A stretch of 64,000 nucleotides of DNA. It comes from Microbacterium sp. MYb45 (GTDB lineage Bacteria; Actinomycetota; Actinomycetes; Actinomycetales; Microbacteriaceae). The DNA lies in NCBI RefSeq assembly GCF_002979655.1, contig NZ_PCPG01000004.1, forward strand, positions 216,100 to 280,099, given 5' to 3'. Of this stretch, positions 24,528-32,154 are shown in pieces; positions within the stretch are counted from its first letter, which is position 1, and every line of letters begins with the position of its first letter. Position numbers and translations under genes: made by a program. The notes beneath the pieces are model-generated. The model did no database searches and was not told the DNA's origin. It saw nothing but the letters and a program-made list of their open reading frames with translations.

Positions 24528-25495
24528 ACACAGGCCGGGTCGTGATCGGTGGATCCACGGGCTTCATGGGCAGCCACCTCGTCTCCCGGTTCCGCGCCGA
24601 GGGCCGCGAGGTCGTCACGATCTCCCGCTCCGGCGCCGACATCCGCTGGGGCGATCAGGTCGAGATCGACCGCGCGGTCGACGGCGCCTCCCTGGTCATC
24701 GGGCTCGCCGGCAAGAGCGTCAACTGCCGCTACACACCGGAGAACCGCGCCGAGATCTTCCGGTCGCGGCTCGACACCACCACCTCGCTGAGCACGGCGA
24801 TCGCCCGCGCGTCGGCACCCCCGGCGCTGTGGGTGAACTCCTCGACGGCCACGATCTACCGGCACGCTGAGGACCGTCCGATGACCGAGTCGACGGGCGA
24901 GCTCGGCACCGGCTTCTCGGTCGAGGTCGCGAAGGCCTGGGAGAAGGCACTGTTCGCCGAAGAGCTGCCCGCCACTCGCCGCGTCGCCCTCCGCAGCGCC
25001 ATCGTGCTCGGCCACGGCGGCGTGCTCGGGCCCCTGAAGAACCTCGTCCGGCTCGGGCTCGGCGGTCCGCAGTACGACGGTCGGTGGCCCGCGAGCGCCG
25101 CGCGACGCCGGGCCGGGACCGTTCACCACTTCCGCGCGCGCCGCGGGAGTCAGCGGTTCAGCTGGGTGCACATCGACGACGTCGCCCGCATCATCGACTT
25201 CATCGAGCAGACGCCGTCACTCGAGGGTCCCGTCAACGTCGCATCCCCGAATCCGGTCGACAACGTCGAGTTCATGGCGACGATCAGGCGGGTGCTGGGT
25301 GCTCGCATCGGGCCGCCGCTGCCCCGCTGGATGCTCGAGCTCGGCGCCATCGGCATCCGTACCGAGACCGAACTCGTCTTGAAGAGCCGGTGGGTGCTGC
25401 CGGAGAAGCTCACCGCCGCGGGCTTCGAGTTCCGCCACCCGCAGTTGGAAGAGGCGATCCGCGAGTCCTTCGACCGCGGAGGGGTCTCGGCCTAG
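24524..25495 (+). CDS. TIGR01777-family NAD-dependent epimerase/dehydratase-like protein
   Basis: 323 residues from ATG 24524. N-terminal nucleotide-binding loop VIGGSTGFMGSHLVSRF, then LVIGLAGKSVNCRYTPENRAEIFRSRLDTT (split), the hallmark region of the YfcH/TIGR01777 family, WVNSSTATIYR, and a C-terminal DUF1731-like block (RTETELVLKSRWVLPEKLTAAGFEFRHP). It is an extended-SDR fold whose substrate is unknown. The stop codon shares bases with the stop of the convergent PLDc_N gene, so the two genes overlap tail to tail by 4 bp. Coupled to DUF4166 upstream. Confidence 0.88.
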   Translation: MNTGRVVIGGSTGFMGSHLVSRFRAEGREVVTISRSGADIRWGDQVEIDRAVDGASLVIGLAGKSVNCRYTPENRAEIFRSRLDTTTSLSTAIARASAPPALWVNSSTATIYRHAEDRPMTESTGELGTGFSVEVAKAWEKALFAEELPATRRVALRSAIVLGHGGVLGPLKNLVRLGLGGPQYDGRWPASAARRRAGTVHHFRARRGSQRFSWVHIDDVARIIDFIEQTPSLEGPVNVASPNPVDNVEFMATIRRVLGARIGPPLPRWMLELGAIGIRTETELVLKSRWVLPEKLTAAGFEFRHPQLEEAIRESFDRGGVSA

Positions 25496-25884
25496 GAGGC
25501 GGCGCCGGCGGATCCGGAGGCTGCGTCCCCGTCGCGGCGGCGCTTCTCGAGCTCCTCGCGGAGCCGCCATTCCTCGATCTCGCGGTCGAGGTCGGCGATC
25601 TGCTGCTCGGTCGTGCGCGTGTCCGCCGGCGGCGAGGGACGCACGTCGGTGCGGGTGGCGGTCGGCCGCTCGGCGCGACGCACGCGAGGGATGGAGATGC
25701 CGGCCTCGCCGTACTCGCGTCCGATGGCGAACCACAGCACGCTGCCGACGAACGGCAACAGGATCACGATGATGATCCACACCATCTTCGGCAGGTGCTT
25801 CACCAGGGCGCTGTCGCGGGTGATGATGTCGATCAGTGCGCCGATCATCAGGGCGATGACGAGGAGCGAGAACAGGAACGGCAT
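25492..25884 (-). CDS. PLDc N-terminal domain-containing membrane protein
   Basis: 130 residues from ATG 25884. Two hydrophobic segments, FLFSLLVIALMIGALIDII and MVWIIIVILLPFVGSVLWFAIGR, form the PLDc_N (phospholipase D nuclease N-terminal) motif. The rest is a charged, soluble tail with a coiled-coil-like TEQQIADLDREIEEWRLREELEKRRR near residues 92-117. No phospholipase catalytic HKD motif is present. It is a small inner-membrane protein of unknown role, common in actinobacteria. The longer in-frame ORF to 26697 is shadow of the aldo/keto reductase gene. Confidence 0.87.
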   Translation of the reverse strand: MPFLFSLLVIALMIGALIDIITRDSALVKHLPKMVWIIIVILLPFVGSVLWFAIGREYGEAGISIPRVRRAERPTATRTDVRPSPPADTRTTEQQIADLDREIEEWRLREELEKRRRDGDAASGSAGAAS

Positions 25885-25934
25885 GAGTTCAGGGTAGACG
25901 ACGGCGTGCCGGACCGCGCCGACCCGAACCGCTT

Positions 25935-26864
25935 CTACGGCAGCAGGTGTCCGGCGGCGCGGAACAGCTCGTACCACTCGGGCCGGGTCAGCTCGAGGTC
26001 GGCGCCCATCGCGGCCTCGCGCACGCGCTGGGGTGTGGTCGTGCCGAGGACCACCTGCATGCCGGCGGGGTGACGGGTGATCCAGGCGGTCGCGATGGCG
26101 AGCGGAGTCACGCCGTACGACGCCGCGAGGCGATCGATCACCGCGTTCAGCTCGGGGTACTCGGGGTTGCCGAGGAACACGCCGTGACCGCGGCCGTCCT
26201 GGAACGGCGACCAGGCCTGGATCGTGATGCCGTTGATGCGGCAGTACTCCACGATGCCGCCACCGTCGCGCACGGCGCTCTGCTCGTGGCCGGCGATGTT
26301 CGCCGCGACCGGCTGAGCGAGGATCGGCGCATGGGTGATCGACAGCTGCAGCTGGTTGGCGACCAGCGGCTGCCGGACGGCCGTGCGGAGCAGATCGATC
26401 TGCCGCGGCGTGTGGTTCGAGACGCCGAAGGCGCGGACCTTGCCCGAGGCCTCCAGATCGTCGAACGCGCGGGCGACCTCTTCGGGCTCGACGAGGATGT
26501 CGGGGCGGTGGAGCAGCAGCACGTCGAGGCGGTCGGTCTGCAGGGCGGTGAGCGACCCTTCGACCTGGGTCACGATGTGCTCGTAGGAGAAGTCGAACGT
26601 CCCCTGCGCGGGCACGATCCCGCACTTGGTCTGCAGCACGATCTCGTCGCGCTCGGAGGCGCTGAGCCGCAGCGCATCGGCGAAGCGCGCCTCGCACTGG
26701 TGCATGCTCCCGCCGTAGATGTCGGCGTGGTCGAAGAAGTCGATGCCGGACTCCCGCGCTGTGGCGTAGAGCGCCCGGATGTGCGCCTCGTCCTTGTCGT
26801 TGATGCGCATCATGCCGGCGACGACGGCGGGGGCGGTGGACGATCCGAACGGCACGGTCTTCAT
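25935..26864 (-). CDS. Aldo/keto reductase (YdhF-like)
   Basis: 309 residues from ATG 26864 (a GTG 9 bp upstream is also possible). The catalytic tetrad is visible: Asp and Tyr in FFDHADIYGG, Lys in VLQTKCGIVP, His in DVLLLHRPDI. The sequence continues with KVRAFGVSNHTPRQIDLL, ITIQAWSPFQDGRG and LGTTTPQRVREA. It is an NADPH-dependent (alpha/beta)8 oxidoreductase, near-full family length, cytosolic. The natural substrate is unknown. It is leftward and separate from the PLDc_N gene (50 bp). Confidence 0.9.
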   Translation of the reverse strand: MKTVPFGSSTAPAVVAGMMRINDKDEAHIRALYATARESGIDFFDHADIYGGSMHQCEARFADALRLSASERDEIVLQTKCGIVPAQGTFDFSYEHIVTQVEGSLTALQTDRLDVLLLHRPDILVEPEEVARAFDDLEASGKVRAFGVSNHTPRQIDLLRTAVRQPLVANQLQLSITHAPILAQPVAANIAGHEQSAVRDGGGIVEYCRINGITIQAWSPFQDGRGHGVFLGNPEYPELNAVIDRLAASYGVTPLAIATAWITRHPAGMQVVLGTTTPQRVREAAMGADLELTRPEWYELFRAAGHLLP

Positions 26865-26893
26865 ACGGACCACGCTACTGTGCGCGTCCGACC

Positions 26894-27121
26894 TCAGTCG
26901 TCGACCGCGGATGCCGGGAGGAGTCTCGTGATCGGGATGTCGAGCGCCGCGGCGATGCCGGCGAGGTCGACGACGGTGAAGTCGACCTGACCCTCCAGCA
27001 GCTCCGAGAGCGCGTCCGGCGTGATGCCCGAGAGCTCGGACAGTCGAGCGAACGACAGCCCGGCGTGCATTCGCGCGCCGTTCACGGTGGATGCCAACAT
27101 CTGACGCAATTCTGTCCCCAT
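26894..27121 (-). CDS. Small Cro/CI-type helix-turn-helix protein
   Basis: 75 residues: essentially one XRE domain, LRQMLASTVNGARMHAGLSFARLSELSGITPDALSELLEGQVDFTVVDLAGIAAALDIPITRLL (divided into five predicted helices). The HTH lies around residues 23-45. It is divergent to the XRE/ImmA pair across about 50 bp containing TAG-rich promoter-like sequence. It may be an antagonist or co-regulator of that pair; this is inference from position only. Confidence 0.75.
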   Translation of the reverse strand: MGTELRQMLASTVNGARMHAGLSFARLSELSGITPDALSELLEGQVDFTVVDLAGIAAALDIPITRLLPASAVDD

Positions 27122-27173
27122 ACGCCTACGCTAGTACCCCGCACGGACACGCAGACCTGTCGATTGCACCATA

Positions 27174-27590
27174 ATGGCGGCATTCTGGAGTCGGTGCGCT
27201 GCTATCGTGAGCCGGGTGAAGACACCGGCCGAGGAATTCAACAACGCCGTGGGGCGCCAGATCCGCGGCGAGATCGCCGCGTCCAGGAGCAGCATCGCGG
27301 CGATGGCGCGCACCATCGGTATCGCGCGCAGCGCCCTCGACAACTACGTCACCGGCAAGCGTGCCATCCCGGTCCCGGTCGTCTACTCGGTCTGCGACGC
27401 TCTCGGCCTCGAGCCCCACGTGCTCTTCGCTCGCGCAGAGGAACGCCTCAGAGCAGACGGGGAGACGAGCGCGCGCATCACCCCGATCCGCCCCACCCCC
27501 GATGTCGCCGGTCCGCGAGAAGATACCCGCGAGGTCGCCTTCGAATCCCGCACGTCGCACGACTCGGATACGGACGACCTCTACGACTAG
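27174..27590 (+). CDS. XRE-family regulator paired with ImmA/IrrE peptidase
   Basis: 138 residues from ATG 27174; GTG 27207 (MSRVKTPAEEF) is an equally plausible start, since the first residues look non-conserved. FNNAVGRQIRGEIAASRSSIAAMARTIG and IARSALDNYVTGKRAIPVPVVYSVCDAL form a Cro/CI-type HTH domain (about residues 25-80). The C-terminal third is disordered and acidic (SHDSDTDDLYD), a plausible cleavage or interaction tail. The next gene is an ImmA/IrrE-type metallopeptidase. By analogy with ImmR/ImmA and DdrO/IrrE the peptidase may cleave this repressor. Confidence 0.78.
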   Translation: MAAFWSRCAAIVSRVKTPAEEFNNAVGRQIRGEIAASRSSIAAMARTIGIARSALDNYVTGKRAIPVPVVYSVCDALGLEPHVLFARAEERLRADGETSARITPIRPTPDVAGPREDTREVAFESRTSHDSDTDDLYD

Positions 27591-27632
27591 CGGCGCATAC
27601 GCTGCCGCCCCGGCACGGCGAGGAGGAGAGCG

Positions 27633-28025
27633 ATGGACGACCTTCTGCACCTCGCCGAGGAACAGCGACTGCGCATCGTCGAGGGTCCCGGCCGCACGCG
27701 CGGCGGCTTCGATCCCCTGACCCGCACGATCCGACTCAGTCCCGGTATGAGCGCGCGCACCACACGCAGTGTGCTCGCCCACGAGCTCGGGCATGCGCAG
27801 TTCGGGCACACTCCCGCGCGCGTGCCCGTGATCCGTGCGCAGCAGGAGCGCCAGGCCGACGAGTGGGCGGCCTGTCGGCTGATCACCTCACGTGCCTATG
27901 CCGAGGCAGAAGAGCTCCGCGGGCCGCACCTGGCCAGTCTGGCCTTCGAGCTCGGGGTCACCATCGAGCTGGTCACCGCCTACCAGCAGCTCCTGCGTCA
28001 GGGTGCCGTCCCGGTCGCTGGTTGA
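27633..28025 (+). CDS. ImmA/IrrE-family metallo-endopeptidase
   Basis: 130 residues from ATG 27633, preceded by GAGGAGAGCG. The zinc motif is H50-E51-L-G-H54 within SVLAHELGHAQFGH; a Glu-rich helix (QQERQADEWAACRLI, near 70-84) supplies the probable third ligand. The remainder is a short helical domain. Such peptidases cut an XRE repressor in response to DNA damage or element signals; the XRE gene lies 42 bp upstream. No phage or integrative-element genes surround the pair, so it looks like a domesticated module. Confidence 0.85.
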   Translation: MDDLLHLAEEQRLRIVEGPGRTRGGFDPLTRTIRLSPGMSARTTRSVLAHELGHAQFGHTPARVPVIRAQQERQADEWAACRLITSRAYAEAEELRGPHLASLAFELGVTIELVTAYQQLLRQGAVPVAG

Positions 28026-28033
28026 ATACCGTC

Positions 28034-28636
28034 ATGGCCTTCCTCGTCGCTCCCGCCCCCGTCACCCTCACCGGCGAACTCGTCGAACTCCGTCCGCTCG
28101 AGCGCTCGCACGTCGACGGTCTCATCGACGCCGTGCAGGAGGGCGACCTGTGGAAGACGGCCTGGTACACCTCGGTTCCGGCCCCCGACGGCGTGGGCGC
28201 AGAAGTCGACCGACGCCTCTCGCTCATCGAGAAGGGCGAGATGGTGCCGTTCACCGCTTTCGGTGCCGACGGACGCATCCTCGGACTCACCTCGTACTAC
28301 GACATCGTCGCCGACGTCCCGCGTCTGCACATCGGCTACACCTGGAACCGTCCGTCCGCCCACGGCACGGGCACGAACGCCGAGTCCAAGCTCCTCCTGC
28401 TCCGGCACGCCTTCGAGACGCTCGGGGTGTTCCGCGTCGGCCTGACCACGCAGTGGGTCAACTTCCAGTCCCGCACAGCCATCGAGCGGCTCGGAGCCAA
28501 GCAGGACGGCGTGATGCGAGCCATGAGCCGCTACCGCAACGGCGCGCTGCGCGACAGCGTGGAGTTCTCGATCATCGAGCCGGAGTGGCCCGCGGTGCAG
28601 GCCAACCTCGAGGCGAGGCTCGCCAAACGACGTTGA
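28034..28636 (+). CDS. GNAT-family N-acetyltransferase (RimJ/RimL-like)
   Basis: 200 residues from ATG 28034, only 8 bp after the peptidase stop. VTLTGELVELRPLERSHVDGLIDAV begins a RimJ/RimL-type acetyltransferase; LHIGYTWNRPSAHGTGTNAESKLLLLRHAFETLGVFRVGL is the acetyl-CoA-binding region (motif A, roughly residues 95-135), followed by NFQSRTAIERLGAKQDGVMR. It transfers acetyl from acetyl-CoA to an amine of unknown identity. The large ORF extending upstream to 27065 is a shadow of the XRE and peptidase genes. It is cytosolic. Confidence 0.87.
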   Translation: MAFLVAPAPVTLTGELVELRPLERSHVDGLIDAVQEGDLWKTAWYTSVPAPDGVGAEVDRRLSLIEKGEMVPFTAFGADGRILGLTSYYDIVADVPRLHIGYTWNRPSAHGTGTNAESKLLLLRHAFETLGVFRVGLTTQWVNFQSRTAIERLGAKQDGVMRAMSRYRNGALRDSVEFSIIEPEWPAVQANLEARLAKRR

Positions 28637-28650
28637 GCGGACCGCGTTGA

Positions 28651-28671
28651 GCGGACGGCATTGCCGTCCGC
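28651..28671. terminator. Bidirectional hairpin between convergent genes
   Basis: A perfect 9-bp stem, GCGGACGGC and GCCGTCCGC, with a 3-nt loop lies 14 bp after the acetyltransferase stop and just beyond the end of the convergent small membrane protein gene. No T tract follows, as is common in high-GC actinobacteria. Confidence 0.65.
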
Positions 28672-28677
28672 GATGCG

Positions 28678-28881
28678 TCACTCGGTGGCGTTGCCCGACC
28701 AGTTGTTCGACCGGCGGGTGGCCGACCCTCCCTGGCGGAGCATGAACGCCATCGCCAGCGTGACGAGGAGGAGGCCGCCGCAGAACGCGAGCGCCTGGAA
28801 GTCGGGCAGCCCGAACGAGATGCCCATCGTCCAGATGCCTCCGATGAAGAGGATCATGAAGAAGAGGAAGCTGAGGATCAC
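28678..28881 (-). CDS. Small two-span membrane protein, unknown function
   Basis: 67 residues from GTG 28881, chosen because AGGAGA precedes it; an ATG at 28905 would add 8 residues and would be leaderless behind TATCCT. Two hydrophobic segments, ILSFLFFMILFIGGIWTMGIS and ALAFCGGLLLVTLAMAFML, are followed by a polar tail (RRSNNWSGNATE). No recognised domain. It stands alone between convergent and divergent neighbours. It is a probable integral membrane protein of unknown function. Confidence 0.65.
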   Translation of the reverse strand: MILSFLFFMILFIGGIWTMGISFGLPDFQALAFCGGLLLVTLAMAFMLRQGGSATRRSNNWSGNATE

Positions 28882-28971
28882 GGGATCTCCTGTCGTCGGT
28901 GCCATTTACCAGGATAGCCCCGGCGCGGAAACCCCCTGTGCACCGGACTCGCGGCCTGGTGTCCTCGGAGG

Positions 28972-29583
28972 ATGAAGACACCATTGACCGCGGTCGCCGT
29001 CTCCTGCACCCTGAAGCCGTCGCCCGCCTCCTCCAGTTCCGACCTTCTCGCCACGCAGCTGCTCGAGGCCCTCGCCGGTCACGGCATCACGGGCGACCTG
29101 GTCCGCGCCGTCGATCTGTCGATCAGCCCCGGCGTGGAGAAGGACATGGGTGACGGCGACGAGTGGCCGAGCGTGCGCCGACGCATCCTCGACGCCGACA
29201 TCCTCGTGTTCGCCACTCCCACGTGGATGGGACAGCACTCCAGCGTCGCGCAGCGCGTGCTCGAACGCCTCGACGCCGAGCTCGGCGAGACAGACGCGCG
29301 AGGACGGCCCACCCTCTTCGACAAGGTCGCGATCGCGGGCATCGTCGGCAACGAGGACGGAGCCCACCACATCGCGGCGATCCTCTTCCAGTCGCTGAAC
29401 GACGTCGGTTTCACCATCCCGGCCCAGGGCTCGGTCTACTGGAACGGGGAGGCGATGCACACCACCGATTACAAGGACCTCGACGAGACCCCCGAGAAGG
29501 TCGCCTCGGCGATCGGGACGGCGGCGCGGAACGCCGCGCACCTCGCTCGGCTGCTCAAGGCGCAGGAGTACCCGGCGGGGTGA
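28972..29583 (+). CDS. NAD(P)H-dependent oxidoreductase, flavodoxin-like fold
   Basis: 203 residues from ATG 28972. TAVAVSCTLKPSPASSSSDLLATQLLEAL starts an NADPH-dependent FMN-reductase fold; the SSSS run replaces the phosphate-binding loop, and ILDADILVFATPTWMGQHSSVAQRVLERLD (residues 70-100) is the flavin-proximal signature of the family. KVAIAGIVGNEDGAHHIAAIL follows. It probably binds FMN and reduces quinones or azo-type compounds. It could in principle supply reduced flavin to the monooxygenases at the left end of the window, but there is no linkage evidence. Confidence 0.85.
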   Translation: MKTPLTAVAVSCTLKPSPASSSSDLLATQLLEALAGHGITGDLVRAVDLSISPGVEKDMGDGDEWPSVRRRILDADILVFATPTWMGQHSSVAQRVLERLDAELGETDARGRPTLFDKVAIAGIVGNEDGAHHIAAILFQSLNDVGFTIPAQGSVYWNGEAMHTTDYKDLDETPEKVASAIGTAARNAAHLARLLKAQEYPAG

Positions 29584-29589
29584 TGTCGA

Positions 29590-30090
29590 TCACCCCGTGA
29601 GGTCGAGCACCCACTCGTTCACGGTCAGTTCTGCGCCCCGGAACGCCTCAGTGAACGTGCCGACCAGGGCGAAGCCGTTCCGGCGGCAGACGCTGTTGGA
29701 CGCGGGGTTGTCGACGCCGGGGAATGCGGTGAGGAAACGCCTGTCACCTCGATGTGCGCGGGCATCGTCGATGAGCAGGGCGAGGGCTTTCGATGCCACG
29801 CCGCGCCCCTGCGCCTCGGGGCGGACGAACCAGCCGGTCTCCAGCGCGGGCTCGTCCCGCCAGTCCATGCGCCAGTAACCGATCGAACCGAGCGACGCCC
29901 CCTCGGGGTCTTCGATCACGAACATCCGTGCCTCGCCGGAGGCCACGAGCCGCAGATAGCGGGCCTGACGTTCGACGACCTGCTCCTCGGTCTCGGGACC
30001 GTTCAGATGAGCCGTCATCGCGGGGGTGTTGGCGGCATGCAGCAGCTCGAGGTCGTTCTCGGACCAGAGTCGGAGGCGGAGGGAATCCAT
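29590..30090 (-). CDS. GNAT-family N-acetyltransferase
   Basis: 166 residues from ATG 30090. LRLRLWSENDLELLHAANTPAMTAHLNGPETEEQVVERQARYLRLV is a RimJ-type N-terminal half; SIGYWRMDWRDEPALETGWFVRPEAQGRGVASKALALLIDDARAH contains the acetyl-CoA loop (RPEAQGRGVA, near 92-101), and NPASNSVCRRNGFALVG closes the fold. Acetyl acceptor unknown. It converges with the flavodoxin-fold gene, leaving 6 bp between stops. No operon partner. Confidence 0.88.
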   Translation of the reverse strand: MDSLRLRLWSENDLELLHAANTPAMTAHLNGPETEEQVVERQARYLRLVASGEARMFVIEDPEGASLGSIGYWRMDWRDEPALETGWFVRPEAQGRGVASKALALLIDDARAHRGDRRFLTAFPGVDNPASNSVCRRNGFALVGTFTEAFRGAELTVNEWVLDLTG

Positions 30091-30133
30091 GCACGGATGT
30101 TCGCATGAGCCACCGACGCTCTACCGGATCGGC

Positions 30134-31144
30134 TCACCGACGGAAGGTGACGACCTCATCCCGGCGCGATTTCTCGAGCGTCAGACCGGCGAGCTCGAGG
30201 CGCCGATACGCCCGTCTCGGCAATGGCGGCAGCTCGGCGGAGAACCCTCGGGGCGGCTTCGCGATCCCGGTGACCACCGAGAGGTCGACACCGGACCCGC
30301 CGCGCGCTTCGAAGCGCGCGTAGTCGCTGCGGGTCCGCCAACGGAGGAGCTCGAGGTCCCGGAACGGGATCGAGTAACGGGCCTCCCCCACGCGGATCCG
30401 GAGTTCGTCGTTGCCGAAGGCGACAGCGCACTGCTGCGTGCGGCGACGCAGGATCGCGGTGAACGCCAGGTATACGGGGAGTCCGACCACGATCCCGAGG
30501 AGGAGGATGGCGAGGCGCGGGCCCATCCGCATCGCGAGGTCGTCGAGCGCGATCAGCGCGACGACACCGAGGAGCCCGAACACCACGACGATCGCCACGA
30601 TCGCCTGCGTGAGGCTGCGCATCCGGAGCTCGATGCCGGGGAACCGCACGACCGAACCGTCGCCGCTCTCCTCGCGTTCCCACTCCGGGGCCACGGGCAG
30701 CGGGCGTTTCTTCGCATCCCGGCGCCCGAGCAGATCGGTGACGCGACTGAGCAGCCCGAGCCAGATCCATCCGACCGCGGGGATCGCCGCCATCTGCAGC
30801 ACCACGGCGACACCGCGAACGGCAGCGGGGAACGGGTCGAGCAGGTCTCCCCCGAACTCGATCACCGAGGCGACGAGCACGCCCAGGACCACGGCCACGA
30901 TCACGTGGAGGATCGCGCCGTTGCGCGCGGGCACCATGTCGAACGTCGCATTCACGAACGCGAAGCCGAAGCACCAGCCGCCGACCAGCATGAGCAGGAA
31001 GGGGAAGAAGCTCAAGTCATCGCCCGCGACCGTGAAGACGATGGCGGCGAGCAGCAGCACCGCGCCCCAGAGGAGCGGGTTGCGCACCAGTTTCCGGGTC
31101 ACGCCCGTACGCACCCGCGCGTCGGCGGTGGTGTTCTCCGTCAT
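30134..31144 (-). CDS. Multi-span membrane protein, unknown function
   Basis: 336 residues. Six or so hydrophobic stretches are visible: NPLLWGAVLLLAAIVFTVAG, FFPFLLMLVGGWCFGFAFV, GAILHVIVAVVLGVLVASVI, GVAVVLQMAAIPAVGWIWLGL, then AIVAIVVVFGLLGVVALIAL and LAILLLGIVVGLPVYLAFTAIL. The last 95 residues form a basic cytoplasmic beta-rich domain (QCAVAFGNDELRIRVGEARYSIPFRDLELLRWR) resembling a PH-like module. It is coupled by 4 bp to the winged-helix regulator upstream, which probably represses it. No family could be named. Confidence 0.72.
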   Translation of the reverse strand: MTENTTADARVRTGVTRKLVRNPLLWGAVLLLAAIVFTVAGDDLSFFPFLLMLVGGWCFGFAFVNATFDMVPARNGAILHVIVAVVLGVLVASVIEFGGDLLDPFPAAVRGVAVVLQMAAIPAVGWIWLGLLSRVTDLLGRRDAKKRPLPVAPEWEREESGDGSVVRFPGIELRMRSLTQAIVAIVVVFGLLGVVALIALDDLAMRMGPRLAILLLGIVVGLPVYLAFTAILRRRTQQCAVAFGNDELRIRVGEARYSIPFRDLELLRWRTRSDYARFEARGGSGVDLSVVTGIAKPPRGFSAELPPLPRRAYRRLELAGLTLEKSRRDEVVTFRR

Positions 31145-31476
31145 CGGGATCCGCCCGCCTGCCCGCGTGCCGCGCGCACGATCTCCTCGAGCCGGCGGAG
31201 ATAGGCGTCGAAGGACTCCCGCCCCGCCTCGGTCAGGGCGATGCGACGCGCGCGCTGATCGGTGGGGCTGTTCGTCACGACGACGACTCCCGCATCCGTC
31301 AGAGCGGACACGTGCTTCGACAGCGCGGACTTGCTCACCCCGACCAGGCGGAGCAGCGTCGAGAACTCGATGTAGTCCGCGGGGGCCAGGGCGGAGAGCA
31401 CGCTCAAACGCACCGGCTCGTGCAGCAGCGGATCGAGGCGCGGCGCCACCGCATCCTCTCCCTGCGCGTCACTCAT
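31141..31476 (-). CDS. Winged-helix transcriptional regulator (HTH_34/MarR-like)
   Basis: 111 residues from ATG 31476. LLHEPVRLSVLSALAPADYIEFSTLLRLVG, then VSKSALSKHVSALTDAGVVVVTNSPTDQRARRIALTEAGRESFDAYLRRLEEIV, is a compact winged helix with the recognition helix around residues 50-65 and wing near 75-85. This type commonly sits beside a small membrane protein and autoregulates. Its gene overlaps the preceding membrane protein gene by 8 bp and the following one by 4 bp, giving a three-gene operon controlled from a palindrome at 31936-31954. Confidence 0.87.
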   Translation of the reverse strand: MSDAQGEDAVAPRLDPLLHEPVRLSVLSALAPADYIEFSTLLRLVGVSKSALSKHVSALTDAGVVVVTNSPTDQRARRIALTEAGRESFDAYLRRLEEIVRAARGQAGGSR

Positions 31477-31906
31477 CTCGCTTCCCGGATGCCACCGGGG
31501 TGGGTGCACTCGCGAGGCGCTGCAGACCCGGTCGGCAGACGAGGAGGATCACCACGACGGCGGCGAGCGCTCCGATCGTGTTGGGGAGGATCCATCCCGC
31601 CGCGCGCACGGGGAACTGCACGGCGGCGAATGCGGCGAGCGCCAGCAGGGCACCGCCCCAGACCAGCCAGGCGCCGGCGCGGTCGGACCAGGTCAGCCGC
31701 AGCCGGATCGACAGCATCGAGAAGAGCCCGACGATCCCCAGCACGATGAGTGCCGAGAGGTAGATCATGTCCATGTCGATCATCAGCCCGATCGCCAGCG
31801 CTCCCGCCGACGCCACCAGGGAGGCGACCCACGCCCCGTTCCACACCGACACGCTCTTCGTCTGCTTCACGGCCGCGAGGCGGGCCGCTGCTTCGTCACT
31901 GTCCAT
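31469..31906 (-). CDS. Four-span membrane protein, unknown function
   Basis: 145 residues from ATG 31906, preceded by a GAGGGG ribosome site. A charged N-terminus (about 24 residues) leads to four hydrophobic segments: WVASLVASAGALAIGLMIDM, IYLSALIVLGIVGLFSMLSI, AGAWLVWGGALLALAAFAAV and ILPNTIGALAAVVVILLVC. It is the first gene of a three-gene operon with the winged-helix regulator and a larger membrane protein. Such arrangements often respond to membrane-active compounds, but nothing in the sequence proves this. Confidence 0.75.
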   Translation of the reverse strand: MDSDEAAARLAAVKQTKSVSVWNGAWVASLVASAGALAIGLMIDMDMIYLSALIVLGIVGLFSMLSIRLRLTWSDRAGAWLVWGGALLALAAFAAVQFPVRAAGWILPNTIGALAAVVVILLVCRPGLQRLASAPTPVASGKRDE

Positions 31907-31935
31907 GTTTCCCCTCGAATTTCGTTTCGCGAGAA

Positions 31936-31954
31936 GAAACTAACATGTAGTTTC
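31936..31954. promoter_or_regulatory. Operator palindrome upstream of membrane-protein/regulator operon
   Basis: A perfect dyad GAAACTA-ACATG-TAGTTTC lies 30 bp upstream of ATG 31906. It is AT-rich in a GC-rich background and located where a promoter for the leftward operon is expected. The 7+5+7 geometry fits a dimeric winged-helix repressor, most simply the regulator encoded at 31141-31476. Confidence 0.7.
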
Positions 31955-31991
31955 CTCGTGGGCAACCACTGCGGAGCGATTCGGTACGAAG

Positions 31992-32044
31992 CGGGTTGGG
32001 AGCGGGTGAAGGTGCGGGTGGCACCCGGGTGAGCGTTGCGGGTG
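31992..32044 (+). repeat. Phased CGGGTG direct-repeat array upstream of the amidase gene
   Basis: CGGGTT at 31992 and CGGGTG at 32003, 32015, 32026 and 32039 recur every 11-13 bp, about one helical turn. The array ends 40 bp before AATAAT (32085-32090), a possible -10 of the amidase gene starting at 32155. The same motif, in the same orientation relative to transcription, is found upstream of the adjacent LuxR-type gene. Likely activator-binding sites. Confidence 0.6.
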
Positions 32045-32154
32045 ATTTCGCGTCGTCGCCACGTCCGCACGGGCGAGCGCGACCAATAATCACCAGAGAG
32101 CCCGTGACTCCTCCGGCCGCGGGCGAATCATCGACGAGAGGACGTGCGGCGCTC

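Noticed and set aside
25492..25495. Overlapping stop codons of convergent genes as a special signal
   Set aside because: Compact packing (shared TAG) with no further structure.
27065..28636. Single 523-codon plus-strand gene
   Set aside because: Only its end (from 28034) has acetyltransferase sequence; the first part overlaps the XRE and peptidase genes in another frame and is Arg/His-rich.
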